DNA from: an uncultured Caulobacterales bacterium
GTDB lineage: Bacteria; Pseudomonadota; Alphaproteobacteria; Caulobacterales; Maricaulaceae
Direction of reading: 5' to 3'
Assembly: GCA_937929915.1 (NCBI GenBank)
Contig: CALFUN010000008.1
Location: 186,001 to 250,000, forward strand
DNA: 64,000 nt
In this document: piece after piece, positions 9,710 to 19,084 of the stretch
Numbering within the stretch: position 1 is the first letter of the stretch
Layout: each line of letters opens with the position of its first letter
The notes under the pieces: generated by a model
What the model was told of the DNA's origin: nothing
Databases searched by the model: none
Seen by the model: only the letters and a program-made list of their open reading frames with translations
Position numbers and translations under genes: made by a program

Positions 9710-9810
9710 TATCTAAAATTAGGCGTAAGCCTTGCCTATTATCAACAAAACGCGCGCGGTACGCGGATGAAGACGGCGTAAAGGATCGGTGAGAGGTAAG
9801 GCTTTATTTT
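9710..9810 (+). pseudogene. Duplicated holC 3' fragment (direct repeat copy 2)
   Basis: Reading in frame to the stop at 9779-9781 gives LGVSLAYYQQNARGTRMKTA, which aligns with the HolC C-terminus (TGVSLAYYQQNTHGKWEKKA). The match continues past the stop into the same GGTAAGGCTTTATT as downstream of holC. It has no start codon and is a relic. Confidence 0.8.
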
Positions 9811-9956
9811 CCCGCAAACCAGCATAGCCAAGCGGTTTAAGTGATGATCGGTCAGATACGTCATAACTTACCTTAATTTGCAAACTGAATAATAACTCTA
9901 TTTTACAGTAAATTGGAGTGTTTTCATTATAGAATATTTGATGTATATTGCCCATG

Positions 9957-9975
9957 TCGCATTTTGAAAATGCGA
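9957..9975. promoter_or_regulatory. Perfect 19-base palindrome upstream of the LOV-HTH gene
   Basis: TCGCATTTTGAAAATGCGA is a perfect inverted repeat around a central G. It ends about six bases before the GAGGAGG ribosome site of the LOV-HTH gene. It could be an operator, possibly for autoregulation, or an mRNA hairpin shielding the start. The sequence alone does not decide between these. Confidence 0.5.
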
Positions 9976-9987
9976 TTGAGGAGGAAC

Positions 9988-10596
9988 ATGGGACAACACT
10001 ATGAGTCTTGTTTAAGGGACATGATTGCCAATAGCACTTTGGCTTTTATTGTTTGCGATCCCAAGTTAGATGACAATCCTATTGTCATGTGCAATGACGC
10101 ATTTCTTGAGCTTACAGGCTATGATAAGGATGAGATTATAGGCCATAATTGCAGATTTCTACGCGGTAAAGATACGGAACCCAAACAAACGCAAAAAATC
10201 GTCAAGGCCTTGAGCGAGCATAAACCTGTTTTAGCCCAGTTGACGAATTATAAACGTGACGGAACGCCTTTTTTTAATGCTGTTATGATTGCGCCTATGT
10301 TTGATGAGGCTGGTAACGTCGTCTATTATCTAGGATCTCAAATGGAGATTACCGAAGATGCCTCCCAAGCGCGTTCAAAGCGGCAGGATTTGGCAGTTGA
10401 ATTGGTGAAGTTGCTATCCCCGCAACAAAAACGTGTCCTCGAACAAGTCTCTAAAGGGTATATGAACAAAGAAATTGCCCATATACTTCAAATCAGTGAG
10501 AGTACCGTCAAGATGCACCGCGCTGAGGCTTTTAGTAAGATTAATGTCTCGACCACCGCAGAGGCGATTAGGGTGGCTATTGAAGCGGGACTTTAA
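9988..10596 (+). CDS. LOV-HTH blue-light-responsive transcription factor (EL222-like)
   Basis: With the ATG at 9988, behind a strong GAGGAGG site, the protein has 202 residues. Residues about 12-130 form a PAS domain of the LOV type. The flavin-adduct motif GHNCRFLRG is intact, with the reactive cysteine at position 55. Residues about 140-202 form a LuxR-type helix-turn-helix (LSPQQKRVLEQVSKG, then EIAHILQISESTVKMHR). This is the two-domain plan of EL222 from Erythrobacter litoralis, in which blue light frees the HTH to bind DNA. The in-frame start at 9913 is less likely because it has no ribosome site. Confidence 0.88.
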   Translation: MGQHYESCLRDMIANSTLAFIVCDPKLDDNPIVMCNDAFLELTGYDKDEIIGHNCRFLRGKDTEPKQTQKIVKALSEHKPVLAQLTNYKRDGTPFFNAVMIAPMFDEAGNVVYYLGSQMEITEDASQARSKRQDLAVELVKLLSPQQKRVLEQVSKGYMNKEIAHILQISESTVKMHRAEAFSKINVSTTAEAIRVAIEAGL

Positions 10597-10731
10597 ATCT
10601 CAACACTCAAACAAATTAGGTGTACCCTAACGCATTGAACACACAGGTTTATTATTAATCGGGAAAATATTGCTGGGCCAGAGCTTGGCTCCTTTGGGGG
10701 GAAAGGCAGCTAGTATTCAAAAGGGACAATC

Positions 10732-10800
10732 ATGAACAATAGGTCTGACCCAGCCTCTACATTCAAGCGGATTTTGAATATTATTCAACCTGTCTTTTAG
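10732..10800 (+). CDS. Possible 22-residue small ORF
   Basis: An ATG preceded by AAGGGAC opens a 22-codon frame (MNNRSDPASTFKRILNIIQPVF) that ends in TAG. It lies between the LOV-HTH gene and the convergent cyclophilin gene. Only the plausible ribosome site supports it, and it may be chance. Confidence 0.2.
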   Translation: MNNRSDPASTFKRILNIIQPVF

Positions 10801-10830
10801 GCCATGTTGGATATTGGCGCGCCAAGTGGA

Positions 10831-11424
10831 TTATTTTCGATAGGCGCGCGTAATTCGCACGGGCTTGGTTAGGATTTGGCCTTCGGTCACACCGTTATCT
10901 GAAACACCGTTTGCCTCTTGGTTTTGAATGGCGCGTACGACATCCATACCGCTTATAACGCGGCCAAAACTGGCATAACCTTCGCCGTCAGGGTTACGCG
11001 TGCCGCCCGTATCCAGAAAACTATTATCGCCAATATTGATGAAGAAATAGGCCGCGCTGCCGCTGCCAGGTTCATCACGAGCAATAGATATTGTACCTGT
11101 GATATTGGATAGCCCTGTCTGCGTTGTGCGTTCATGGGCTATACCGCTGGTCAGAGGCAGCGTATCGAGCCGTCCGCCTTGTATCAGAGACATGCCCATT
11201 TCAAGCGGGTCATTATCGGCGCGTACAACGCGGTAAAAGCCTTCATTATCATAAAGGCCATTATCGACATAATAAAGAAAATCTGCCGCCGATATGGGGG
11301 CTTTGTCCTTATAAACTTCAATCTCGATCGGTCCCATCTCGGTTTGTAGCACGACATTGGGCCGCTTATCCGCGCAAGCAGAGAGGAGCGTAAAGGCGGT
11401 CAGGGTCAGAGCAAGATATTTCAT
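10831..11424 (-). CDS. Cyclophilin-type peptidyl-prolyl isomerase lipoprotein
   Basis: The ATG at 11424 gives a 197-residue protein with a lipoprotein signal (LLSAC lipobox), so it is probably anchored in a membrane facing the periplasm. The cyclophilin domain begins at VVLQTEMGPIEIEVYKDKAP and contains IQGG, GTISIARDEPGSGSAAYFFIN and FGRVISGMDVV, the segments that form the active site. The longer start at 11460 adds residues ahead of the signal and is less likely. Single gene, no operon partners visible. Confidence 0.88.
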   Translation of the reverse strand: MKYLALTLTAFTLLSACADKRPNVVLQTEMGPIEIEVYKDKAPISAADFLYYVDNGLYDNEGFYRVVRADNDPLEMGMSLIQGGRLDTLPLTSGIAHERTTQTGLSNITGTISIARDEPGSGSAAYFFINIGDNSFLDTGGTRNPDGEGYASFGRVISGMDVVRAIQNQEANGVSDNGVTEGQILTKPVRITRAYRK

Positions 11425-11460
11425 AAAACCGTTCTGCCGTGATTTGCGCAGGCTTGTCAA

Positions 11461-11784
11461 AGGGGATTTGGTAAGATGCGATGCGTGTTAATTGAAAGGG
11501 TAGGTGATTTTAGACAGTGAAGAGTTACAGTCTCTCAGATTTTGAATTCTACTACTCCCGAAAGCGAACATCTGAACATTTTGACATGATGTTAATTGAG
11601 GGACGAGGGAGACATTGGATGAGCGGCTCAAAACGCCTAAAGAAGGCCGCTCGGCAATTTTGACCTAAATGTTGTTTTGAAACCTTTCCCTTTTGAGCGC
11701 CGCCTAATAAATTTCCTATATAGTGAAATTCAAATATGTACTAAGGTCCAAATTAACACATTATACTCGAGACTTGGGGCAGTA
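11461..11784. other. Intergenic region with one copy of a flanking repeat
   Basis: No coding frame is supportable here. It holds the repeat at 11620-11645 and a short inverted repeat (GAGCGGC at 11621-11627 with GCCGCTC at 11646-11652). The segment from 11677 is open in frame with the next CDS but lacks a ribosome site. Confidence 0.5.
11620..11645 (+). repeat. Imperfect direct repeat, left copy
   Basis: TGAGCGGCTCAAAACGCCTA at 11620 and onward matches TGAGCGGCTTAAACTCGCCT at 13234 with a few differences. The two copies lie just outside the DUF4932-like gene on either side. Confidence 0.5.
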
Positions 11785-13221
11785 GTGAATAAATCTAAAT
11801 CAACCACCAATTTTATTTGTCTTCTGGGAAGTGTATTTTGTCTTGCATCTTGCGCAGCTAAGCGTGACTCAGTTGCCGAGCCTCAAAAATTAAATAGGGT
11901 CGAAATGACTGTGGAAACGCCCACTCTCGATTTCATTTTCGGTGATGATCGTTTGAACGGTGCTATCACACTTCCCAACGATCAAAACCCGAGCGACATC
12001 AATTTACCAAGCGGCACCACCCCTTTGCGTGTTTGTCTCGCGCAAGGAGAAGAGGAAGCCTGCGCGGTTGCTGTTCCAGATGAACCTGTTTCGCTTTTTG
12101 CGATCTACGAAGGTACGGAAAACGAGTTCGTCGTGAATTACCCTGGTCCGCCAGCAACCTTCAATAACGCCTATCGAGAGGCCCATAAAAGCAAGGTCAG
12201 AATAGAGGTGCCAGACGTTTACGAGCTGGTGAATATTGCCATTACGCTCTCGGATTATGCGAAACGCAATCCGGGTGCCATTGCACAGTCGCCCTATGCG
12301 GATGAGGTTCGTTCGCACTTCACCCCTTGGGCAGACCATCCTTTCATCCAAGCCGTCAATATGTTGTTTGAGAGCAATCAAGGCATGTACCCAATCCTAA
12401 AGATGAAAGGGGCGGCGTTTGATTTTGCGGAAGGCGATACAATAAAAAGAAGTGATGTCTACAAAACCATAGGCTGGGGAAGAAATGTCCTCATACCCTT
12501 ACAGTCGGAGATGAGCGACTTCGCAAAACGCTCGGGGTTTCGGACATTCTATGACGAACATCGGTCATTTTACCAAGCGCAAGTCAATGAAATTGAAACC
12601 GATATTAATGTTCAAGAAATGTGGGATTGGCTACAAATCACCTTTCCCGACGTGCAGGCTTACGATACCGTTCGCGTGCTCTTTTCGCCTTTAGTGGGGT
12701 ATAATCAATCCTTGGCTACTTTTGACGATAATGGGTTTCGAGAACTTCAACCTCATGTCAATTTTCCTTACCTCATAAAATCGCGCGACCGCTCAGATGC
12801 CGCAGATGAAGCGATGCGTGGCGTATTCCTCTTTACCGAACTTAATCACGGTTTCATAAACCTGGTCACCGACGACATGACTGGTGCAATCTACACCGCT
12901 ATGGGTGCAGATCTGACGCCCTATGCGCGCGCGGGCTCTGCGGCCACATCCCCATCATATAACGGTCATACTGCGGTCTTTACGGAAATGCTGAATTGGG
13001 CGCTGATGAGTGTTTATGCCCAAAGCCGTTTGGATGAAGCAACCGCATCAGAAGTCGCTCGGGATATATCGAAGACTATGGTCAATGACCGCGGCTTTAC
13101 GAGGTTCAAGCCATTCCAAGACGCGCTTTTGGAGATGACAGCACATCCCGATGCCCCGCCTTTAACCGAAGTGATCCAGCGTCTCGCGACGACAGATACG
13201 AAAAGATGGACCGCCGAGTAG
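11785..13221 (+). CDS. DUF4932-like lipoprotein
   Basis: I place the start at GTG 11785, preceded by TGGGGC. It gives a 478-residue protein with a lipoprotein signal (FICLLGSVFCLASC). The N-terminal region carries beta-rich segments (MTVETPTLDFIFG). The larger C-terminal part resembles DUF4932 proteins. The segment FLFTELNHGFIN looks like a degenerate zincin helix (TExxH instead of HExxH), so any peptidase activity is doubtful. It is a single gene bracketed by short direct repeats at 11620 and 13234. The family call is from memory and function is unknown. Confidence 0.6.
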   Translation: MNKSKSTTNFICLLGSVFCLASCAAKRDSVAEPQKLNRVEMTVETPTLDFIFGDDRLNGAITLPNDQNPSDINLPSGTTPLRVCLAQGEEEACAVAVPDEPVSLFAIYEGTENEFVVNYPGPPATFNNAYREAHKSKVRIEVPDVYELVNIAITLSDYAKRNPGAIAQSPYADEVRSHFTPWADHPFIQAVNMLFESNQGMYPILKMKGAAFDFAEGDTIKRSDVYKTIGWGRNVLIPLQSEMSDFAKRSGFRTFYDEHRSFYQAQVNEIETDINVQEMWDWLQITFPDVQAYDTVRVLFSPLVGYNQSLATFDDNGFRELQPHVNFPYLIKSRDRSDAADEAMRGVFLFTELNHGFINLVTDDMTGAIYTAMGADLTPYARAGSAATSPSYNGHTAVFTEMLNWALMSVYAQSRLDEATASEVARDISKTMVNDRGFTRFKPFQDALLEMTAHPDAPPLTEVIQRLATTDTKRWTAE

Positions 13222-13233
13222 AGGTTATAAAAC

Positions 13234-13260
13234 TGAGCGGCTTAAACTCGCCTAAAATAA
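13234..13260 (+). repeat. Imperfect direct repeat, right copy
   Basis: This is the right-hand partner of the repeat at 11620-11645. It begins 12 bases after the stop of the DUF4932-like gene. Confidence 0.5.
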
Positions 13261-13376
13261 GACACTGAGCTAAGGTCCGCAGTGGGGATCTTGCGCCGTT
13301 TACCAGAGGCAATAAACGCTCAAATAAAGATACTTAAAAAACGTGACACAATTCGTTTTGTTCCACACAAAGCCTA

Positions 13377-14120
13377 CTATTTCAGACTATCTGTAAAGGC
13401 CGTGAAATCTTCAACGGTGTCAAATATATGGGCGATCTCTCCATCAGAACGCTTAATGACAAATCTCTGTGGATATTTTACTCTGCTTTTTGTTATTGTT
13501 CCAAAAACACCAGGAATAATTCTTTTTTGCACAGTCATTGGTTTTTTCAAAATACGTATATAGCCGTCTCGTCTTGCCACGGGCCGTTCCTCAATCCGCG
13601 CAGGGGTTTTAACGACCCTTCGACTTACGCGTTTCTTTACGGCCCGAATATCCCGTGACTTAACCGTTCCTGCTGTCTTTAGGGTTCCGTCGGGATTGTA
13701 TGTCGGGTCAGTCAGATAATATTCAATTCTCGCGGGCTTAACTTCGATAACCTCAGTGATCGTCTCAAATTGAGCGGGGATTGAAACGAATTTTGTTTCC
13801 ACCTTCGGATAGGTCTCTAAAACTTCACTGTCCTCTTTTACCCATTTATATTTAGCGGAAATGATGATCTCTTCTGAACCTTCTTGAACGATACTATTTT
13901 CCGTGTATGTCTCATATATGGGTGGTGCAATTTCAAGGCTCCAAAGCACTCCAATGCCATATGCTCCGCCTGTAGAACCGTCATGCACGAAAGCAGGCGT
14001 CTGCGATTGGTAGGCACTTATTTTGTCTTGAAGAGAGTCTGCAGATTCATCGCTTTGCTGGCACCCTAGAAGAAGGAGCGTTAAAATTATTGAATTTGTA
14101 ATTTTGATAAATATCCGCAA
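13377..14120 (-). CDS. Hypothetical lipoprotein with repeated VKPAR/VKTPAR segments
   Basis: This 247-residue protein has a clear lipobox (ILTLLLLGC at residues 12-20). The mature part contains a periodic pattern of basic beta-like stretches: FVSIPAQFETITEVIEVKPA, then KKRVSRRVVKTPARIEERPV, then KKPMTVQKRIIPG. This pattern is common in uncharacterised cell-envelope lipoproteins of marine bacteria. No catalytic motif is visible. It converges on the DUF4932-like gene and no operon partner is seen. Confidence 0.6.
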   Translation of the reverse strand: MRIFIKITNSIILTLLLLGCQQSDESADSLQDKISAYQSQTPAFVHDGSTGGAYGIGVLWSLEIAPPIYETYTENSIVQEGSEEIIISAKYKWVKEDSEVLETYPKVETKFVSIPAQFETITEVIEVKPARIEYYLTDPTYNPDGTLKTAGTVKSRDIRAVKKRVSRRVVKTPARIEERPVARRDGYIRILKKPMTVQKRIIPGVFGTITKSRVKYPQRFVIKRSDGEIAHIFDTVEDFTAFTDSLK

Positions 14121-14356
14121 TGCATCATCTCATGTTTTGAAAACAAATTATTTCAGTAAGACGTGCCAGAAAAACTAATTCTTGGAGTCAATCTAAAGTT
14201 TTCATCAAATATTCTAATTGTCTTAAAATCGCCCAAAGTCAGTCTTTAAACTTATGTTCGATTCGAGGATGACCTTCCATTTCTTGAAGCTAGTAATTAA
14301 TGTCCGTTTCGTCGCCAACATAGGTAATGTCAAATAATCATCTGTAATTTCAGCCA

Positions 14357-14396
14357 TAAAAAAACCGCCTTCAAAGGTAACTTTGCGGCGGTTTTA
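14357..14396 (-). terminator. Rho-independent terminator of the trmD-rplS operon
   Basis: Read on the minus strand, AAAACCGCC and GGCGGTTTT flank an inner AAAG/CTTT pairing and are followed by a run of T. It lies about 30 bases after the rplS stop codon. Confidence 0.85.
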
Positions 14397-14424
14397 AAAT
14401 ATTTTGTAATACGTACCGTAAAGA

Positions 14425-14817
14425 CTACTTTTTTGCGGCTTTTTTCATGCCGCGGCCTGTAGTACGCTCTGTGATACGGGCTGATTTCCCGCGGCGATCG
14501 CGTAGATAATAAAGCTTTGCGCGGCGAACCTTGCCGTGACGCTTAATTGTGATGTCTTCAACAAGCGGTGAATAGATTGGGAACACACGTTCCACGCCTT
14601 CGCCGTAAGAAATTTTACGAACCGTGAAGCTCTCATTGATGCCAGCGCCAGAACGGGCAATGCAAACGCCCTCAAAGGCTTGCAGACGTGTGCGCGTGCC
14701 TTCTGTGATGCGGACTTGCACAACGAGCGTATCGCCAGCCGAGAAATCAGGGATAGTTTTGCCAGACTCGAGGAGGCGGGCTTTTTCTTTTTCATTCAAT
14801 TTTTCAATCACGTTCAT
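14425..14817 (-). CDS. rplS: 50S ribosomal protein L19
   Basis: L19 sits at the subunit interface. The ATG at 14817 follows AAGGAGAC at good spacing and gives 130 residues beginning [13 protein letters not shown]. The core motifs [49 protein letters not shown] and [23 protein letters not shown] are all present. The start overlaps the end of trmD by 14 bases. The usual operon partners rpsP and rimM are not upstream of trmD here, because a divergent lipoprotein gene lies there. Confidence 0.97.
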   Translation of the reverse strand: MNVIEKLNEKEKARLLESGKTIPDFSAGDTLVVQVRITEGTRTRLQAFEGVCIARSGAGINESFTVRKISYGEGVERVFPIYSPLVEDITIKRHGKVRRAKLYYLRDRRGKSARITERTTGRGMKKAAKK

Positions 14818-15547
14818 GATCGTCTCCTTGGTCAAAGGCTTGCCATAAATCAGCTCGGCGTGCCTTGGTAATCTCTTCTTGTTGCTTGCGCCGCCAATCT
14901 GCGATCTTTTTATGATCGCCGCTTAGTAGCACCTCCGGGATAGCCCGGCCTTCAAACTCTCTTGGCTTGGTATAGAGCGGATACTCTAGCAAGCCATTTT
15001 CAAAACTCTCCTCCGAAGCGCTTGTCGCATCCCCCAGAACATCTGGCAGCAGGCGCACGCAGGCTTCGATCATGACCTGTGCTGCAACTTCACCGCCTGC
15101 GAGGACATAATCGCCAATGGAAATTTCTTCCATGTGCCGTGTGTCTATCACGCGTTGGTCAAGCCCTTCAAACCGTCCACAAAACACAATAATCCCCGAA
15201 CCTGTTGCAAGCTCTCTAACGCGTTTCTGCGTGAGCGGCTTACCGCGCGGGGTCATGTATATAAGTGGTCGCTCATCTCCCGATAAAACATCGGCGCTGG
15301 CCACACTGTCAATGGCTTTTGCGGCTATGTCAGGTTTTAACACCATGCCAGGGCCGCCGCCTGATGGCGGGCTATCAACAGTTCGGTGTCTATTAGTGGA
15401 AAAATCTCGGATGTCCACCGTTTCTAACGCCCAAATGCCGCTTTTTTCAGCCCCGCCAATGATTGACGCCCCTAAAACGCCCGGAAAAGCGTCTGGAAAG
15501 AGGGTGAGGGCGGTCACACGCCATGGTTTTCGCTCTGTTTTAGCCAT
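14804..15547 (-). CDS. trmD: tRNA (guanine-N1)-methyltransferase TrmD
   Basis: TrmD methylates G37 of tRNAs with G at position 36, preventing frameshifting. The 247-residue protein carries the SPOUT-family knot segments [40 protein letters not shown] and the conserved [10 protein letters not shown]. It is immediately upstream of rplS, as usual. The start is the ATG at 15547. Confidence 0.96.
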   Translation of the reverse strand: MAKTERKPWRVTALTLFPDAFPGVLGASIIGGAEKSGIWALETVDIRDFSTNRHRTVDSPPSGGGPGMVLKPDIAAKAIDSVASADVLSGDERPLIYMTPRGKPLTQKRVRELATGSGIIVFCGRFEGLDQRVIDTRHMEEISIGDYVLAGGEVAAQVMIEACVRLLPDVLGDATSASEESFENGLLEYPLYTKPREFEGRAIPEVLLSGDHKKIADWRRKQQEEITKARRADLWQAFDQGDDHERD

Positions 15548-15708
15548 GATGGGCGGTTTAGAGACTCAAATGGCATTTGGCTAGATGATACATGGATAAG
15601 CTCGGTTTGGGCGTAATTTAGATCAAAAGAGCAGGCTCGGGCGATTATGGTTAACCAAGTGTAAAGGCTTTGCAGGCATCAACAATAAAGGACGTTTTTA
15701 GTGGCTTT

Positions 15709-16221
15709 ATGATTCGACGATATATTCAGACATATATTGGCTTTATGGCCATATCGGGCCTAGCTGCCTGCGCCAATACGGCCTCGAGCTATGGTGTTGG
15801 GGGCAGTGCTGTGTCTAATCTGCCAAATTTTCAACCTGTTGCAGGGCAAGGACAATATATCCGCCCTGAATTTTTGGAGCCTATACCCATTCAAACTTTA
15901 CCGCCTGAAGATTTATGTCGTTCGCGGCTATATTTGACACTTGTGGGCCAGCATGAGGGGGCGATCTTTATTGCTGGCTTGCCAGGGCGCAAACGTATTG
16001 TGAAACCTGCAACCCTTGAAGGGTTTCAGTCTGATGAGCCTAATGATTTTACCCCGCCGCCGCCATTGGTTGAAATCATCGACTTTCTACCGCAACAACC
16101 TATCTATCTGTCCTCTATACGAACCATTATGGATCGGTTCTTACTGACCAATGAAGATGAAACACGTTTGACGTTAGAGCTCGACGATGAAGGCTATGTT
16201 GCGGATGTGCGCTGCGGTTAG
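15709..16221 (+). CDS. Hypothetical lipoprotein
   Basis: With the ATG at 15709 the protein has 170 residues and a lipoprotein signal (IGFMAISGLAAC). The mature part includes LPPEDLCRSRLYLTLVGQHEGAIFIAGLPGRKR and an acidic C-terminal segment. No known family is recognised. A TTG at 15670 would add 13 residues but does not improve the signal. It ends directly against the convergent gene at 16222. Confidence 0.6.
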   Translation: MIRRYIQTYIGFMAISGLAACANTASSYGVGGSAVSNLPNFQPVAGQGQYIRPEFLEPIPIQTLPPEDLCRSRLYLTLVGQHEGAIFIAGLPGRKRIVKPATLEGFQSDEPNDFTPPPPLVEIIDFLPQQPIYLSSIRTIMDRFLLTNEDETRLTLELDDEGYVADVRCG

Positions 16222-17031
16222 CTACCCATATTGTTGCCGCGCACTTTGCACATAATGTTTATCAAAGGTTAGATTACGCGCATTTGGCTCATTCATGATT
16301 TGCATGAGTTTTACATCTGTCTGGTAATCTTCAATTTGCTTATAGGCCTGCGCGATCTTTTTGCGGCAGGTTTTGGGCATGATTGGGCCATAAGTCGCCG
16401 TGATTTGCTCTGATGATTGACGGCGCACGCGCAGCGCTATGCAGGTTACAAAACATAATGTGTTCTCAATTAAACGCAGCGGTATAGGTTTTAAATCAAG
16501 TGTGTTGGTGAGGTAATTTGATACATAAGATGTTAGGTTCATTAAGTTAAAACCTTGGCGATTGTAACAGGCGGCTGATAATATTGCCATGCGTTTCATG
16601 AGCGGGCTTTGGGCATATTCGCTTTGAATTTCAGAAAGCCGTAACTCAGCGAGCTTGAGTATAATATGGGCGGCAAAATAACCTGTCTGGCTGCATAGCT
16701 CTGGGTTATAGAAAATGATTGTCTGGCCTAAATTGTCAGAAAATCCGCCATTTATGTCTTGCGGATTATCTGGCGAGGCAAGTGGATGTATGTCGACAGG
16801 CCAATCTTCCATATTGCATTCGGCTTTAATTGTGATGAAATTATCACTCGCCCAATCTGTGACAGTGCGGGTGTCTGTATCTGTCCAAGCCATACGATAA
16901 AGCCGGTCAGATTTGTGTAGAGGAGAGGGGACTTTAGGGCGCTGGATTGGCCCAAATTTTTGGATTAATTGTGCAAGTGTTTCTGTATATAAAAGCGCGT
17001 CTTCTTCGCGCACAAGACGAGTATTAAACAT
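16222..17031 (-). CDS. Hypothetical protein
   Basis: I do not recognise this 269-residue protein. It is soluble-looking, with no signal or membrane segments and several cysteines (NMEDWPV region, CYNRQGF, CFVTCIALRVRR). Secondary structure appears mainly helical in the second half. It lies downstream of the ABC-F gene on the same strand (73 bases apart) and could be co-transcribed. Confidence 0.55.
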   Translation of the reverse strand: MFNTRLVREEDALLYTETLAQLIQKFGPIQRPKVPSPLHKSDRLYRMAWTDTDTRTVTDWASDNFITIKAECNMEDWPVDIHPLASPDNPQDINGGFSDNLGQTIIFYNPELCSQTGYFAAHIILKLAELRLSEIQSEYAQSPLMKRMAILSAACYNRQGFNLMNLTSYVSNYLTNTLDLKPIPLRLIENTLCFVTCIALRVRRQSSEQITATYGPIMPKTCRKKIAQAYKQIEDYQTDVKLMQIMNEPNARNLTFDKHYVQSARQQYG

Positions 17032-17104
17032 GATGTCATCCCACGTAAACCGATCATAAAGATCGTAAAATTAATCCCCCCAGACTAATTTTTAGAGATT
17101 ACAC

Positions 17105-18991
17105 TTATGCATCAAGCTCGGCTTTGGCGGTTTCATATGTTTCGAGTGCGCCTAACCAATCTTCTTCCAGAAGCTCAATAATCTTTGTTAACTCTACACG
17201 TTTTTGGCCTAATTTGACAGCTTTATCGGGATTTAGGGTAAATAAATCCTTAGCTGTTAACGCCTTATCTATGGCGTTCAAATCCGTTTGTGCCGTTTGA
17301 ATTTTCATTTCAATCTTCTCAGCAATACGTTTAAGCGGCGCTATCTTCTTTCGAGCATCGGCTCTATCTTGCCGAGATCGCTTGCGTGAGTTTTCTTCGT
17401 TAGAGTTTTGTTTATTATGGTTTTTTTCTTTCTCTAATTGGAAGTTACGGTAGTCTTCAAGAGATCCGTCATAATTTTTAACCGTTCCATTATTAACCAG
17501 CCATAATCTATCGACAACAGATTCAAGCAGATTTCTATCATGAGAAATAATCAAGACGGCACCTTCATATTGGTTAAGAGATTTAATTAATTCCGCGCGA
17601 CTATCAATGTCGAGATGGTTGGCAGGTTCATCCAAAACTAGCAAATGCGGTTTATGAAATCCGATGAGTGAAAAGAGCAATCGGGCTTTCTCCCCGCCTG
17701 ATAAATCGCCCGCGGCAGTTTCGGCATTTTTAACACCAAGCCCGAAAGCCGCAAGCCTTGCGCGGCGCTGCGCTTCGGTTGCATCGGGCATTAAATCTAC
17801 GATATGATCATAGGCAGAGGCTCGCGGGTTAAGCGCATCAATTTGGTGCTGGGCGAAATAACCAATACGTAGTTTTTTATGGCGTTTAATAAAGCCATCT
17901 TCCAGCGGGGAAATCTCGCCCATAATCGCTTTTGCAAATGTCGATTTGCCTTGCCCATTTTTACCGAGCAAGCCAATACGGTCATCATGATCTATGCGCT
18001 GTTCTAGGTTTTTCAAAACAACCAAATCACCATAGCCAAGTTTGACTTTGTCAAAGCGAATAATGGGCGGGTTGAGCGCGCGCTCTGGCCCTTCCAAAAC
18101 AATCGGGGCAATCGGGTCACTAATGATTGTGGCGATAGGCGCCATTTTTTCGAGCCGTTTCACGCGACTTTGTGCCTGTTTGGCTTTGGAGGCTTTGGCT
18201 TTAAACCGTGTCACAAAGGCTTCGAGTTTGCGCCGTTCATCTTCTTGTTTACCCATCAAGGCCATGTTGAGGCGGTTTTGCTCGGCCAGTTGCCGCTCGA
18301 AATTATTATAATTTCCGGGGTAATTATACAGCTTACGGCCCCGCAAATGCGCAATATGTGTGACGGCTTCATTTAAGAAATCTCTGTCATGGGAGATGAT
18401 TAAAGCGGTACCGGGATATTTGCGAATATGATTCTCCAGCCAGACAGCGCCTTCGACATCCAAATAATTTGTCGGCTCATCAAGCAATAGCATGTCGGGT
18501 TGTGCAAATAACATCGCGGCGAGAGCCACACGCATACGCCAGCCGCCTGAAAACTCAGAGCAAGGCAAGAGTTGGTCGTCCCCATTAAACCCAAGACCAG
18601 AGAGTATAGAGCCTGCGCGGCTTTCGGCGGAATAGGCCGAAATATCTGCAAGGCGAGTGTGAATTTCTGCGATTCGGATAGGGTCATGCGCGGTTTCAGC
18701 TTCCTCCAGAAGGGCTGTGCGTTCCGTATCAGCGATTAAAACAGTGTCGAGCAAGGATTGCGGCCCGCTGGGGACTTCTTGGTCAACCACGCCAAGTCGC
18801 ATATTTTTACGTAGGTTAATCTCGCCATCATCAGGGCTGATGTCTTGTTTAATTAAGCGAAAAAGCGTTGATTTCCCCGTCCCATTTCGGCCAACAAGCC
18901 CGACCTTGCTGCCTTCATAAATCGCCAGCGTAGCTTGCTCAAATAGGGGGCGGCCCTCTATGCGGTATGTTAAATCGTTAATATGTAGCAC
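17105..18991 (-). CDS. ABC-F family ATPase (YheS-like)
   Basis: This 628-residue cytosolic protein has two ABC cassettes and no membrane domain, the layout of ribosome-associated ABC-F factors. The first cassette has GRNGTGKST, FSGGWRMRVALA and LLLDEPTNYLD. The second has GKNGQGKST, LSGGEKARLLF and LVLDEPANHLD. The inter-domain linker is rich in Lys/Arg (RFKAKASKAKQAQSRVKRLEKM), as in YheS. A C-terminal coiled coil rich in Lys and Glu follows. The start codon is GTG. It probably resolves stalled ribosomes, by analogy with the family. Confidence 0.88.
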   Translation of the reverse strand: MLHINDLTYRIEGRPLFEQATLAIYEGSKVGLVGRNGTGKSTLFRLIKQDISPDDGEINLRKNMRLGVVDQEVPSGPQSLLDTVLIADTERTALLEEAETAHDPIRIAEIHTRLADISAYSAESRAGSILSGLGFNGDDQLLPCSEFSGGWRMRVALAAMLFAQPDMLLLDEPTNYLDVEGAVWLENHIRKYPGTALIISHDRDFLNEAVTHIAHLRGRKLYNYPGNYNNFERQLAEQNRLNMALMGKQEDERRKLEAFVTRFKAKASKAKQAQSRVKRLEKMAPIATIISDPIAPIVLEGPERALNPPIIRFDKVKLGYGDLVVLKNLEQRIDHDDRIGLLGKNGQGKSTFAKAIMGEISPLEDGFIKRHKKLRIGYFAQHQIDALNPRASAYDHIVDLMPDATEAQRRARLAAFGLGVKNAETAAGDLSGGEKARLLFSLIGFHKPHLLVLDEPANHLDIDSRAELIKSLNQYEGAVLIISHDRNLLESVVDRLWLVNNGTVKNYDGSLEDYRNFQLEKEKNHNKQNSNEENSRKRSRQDRADARKKIAPLKRIAEKIEMKIQTAQTDLNAIDKALTAKDLFTLNPDKAVKLGQKRVELTKIIELLEEDWLGALETYETAKAELDA

Positions 18992-19084
18992 AATAGCTCG
19001 CTATCACGGCTTTACATTTGGTGAAACGGGCTTTAACGGGTGCGCGAGATTTTTTAACATTTTCATCCATTAAAGGAGCCCAAA

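Noticed and set aside
11124-11393. Plus-strand ORF inside the cyclophilin gene
   Set aside because: It is antisense to a well-supported gene and has no recognisable protein features.
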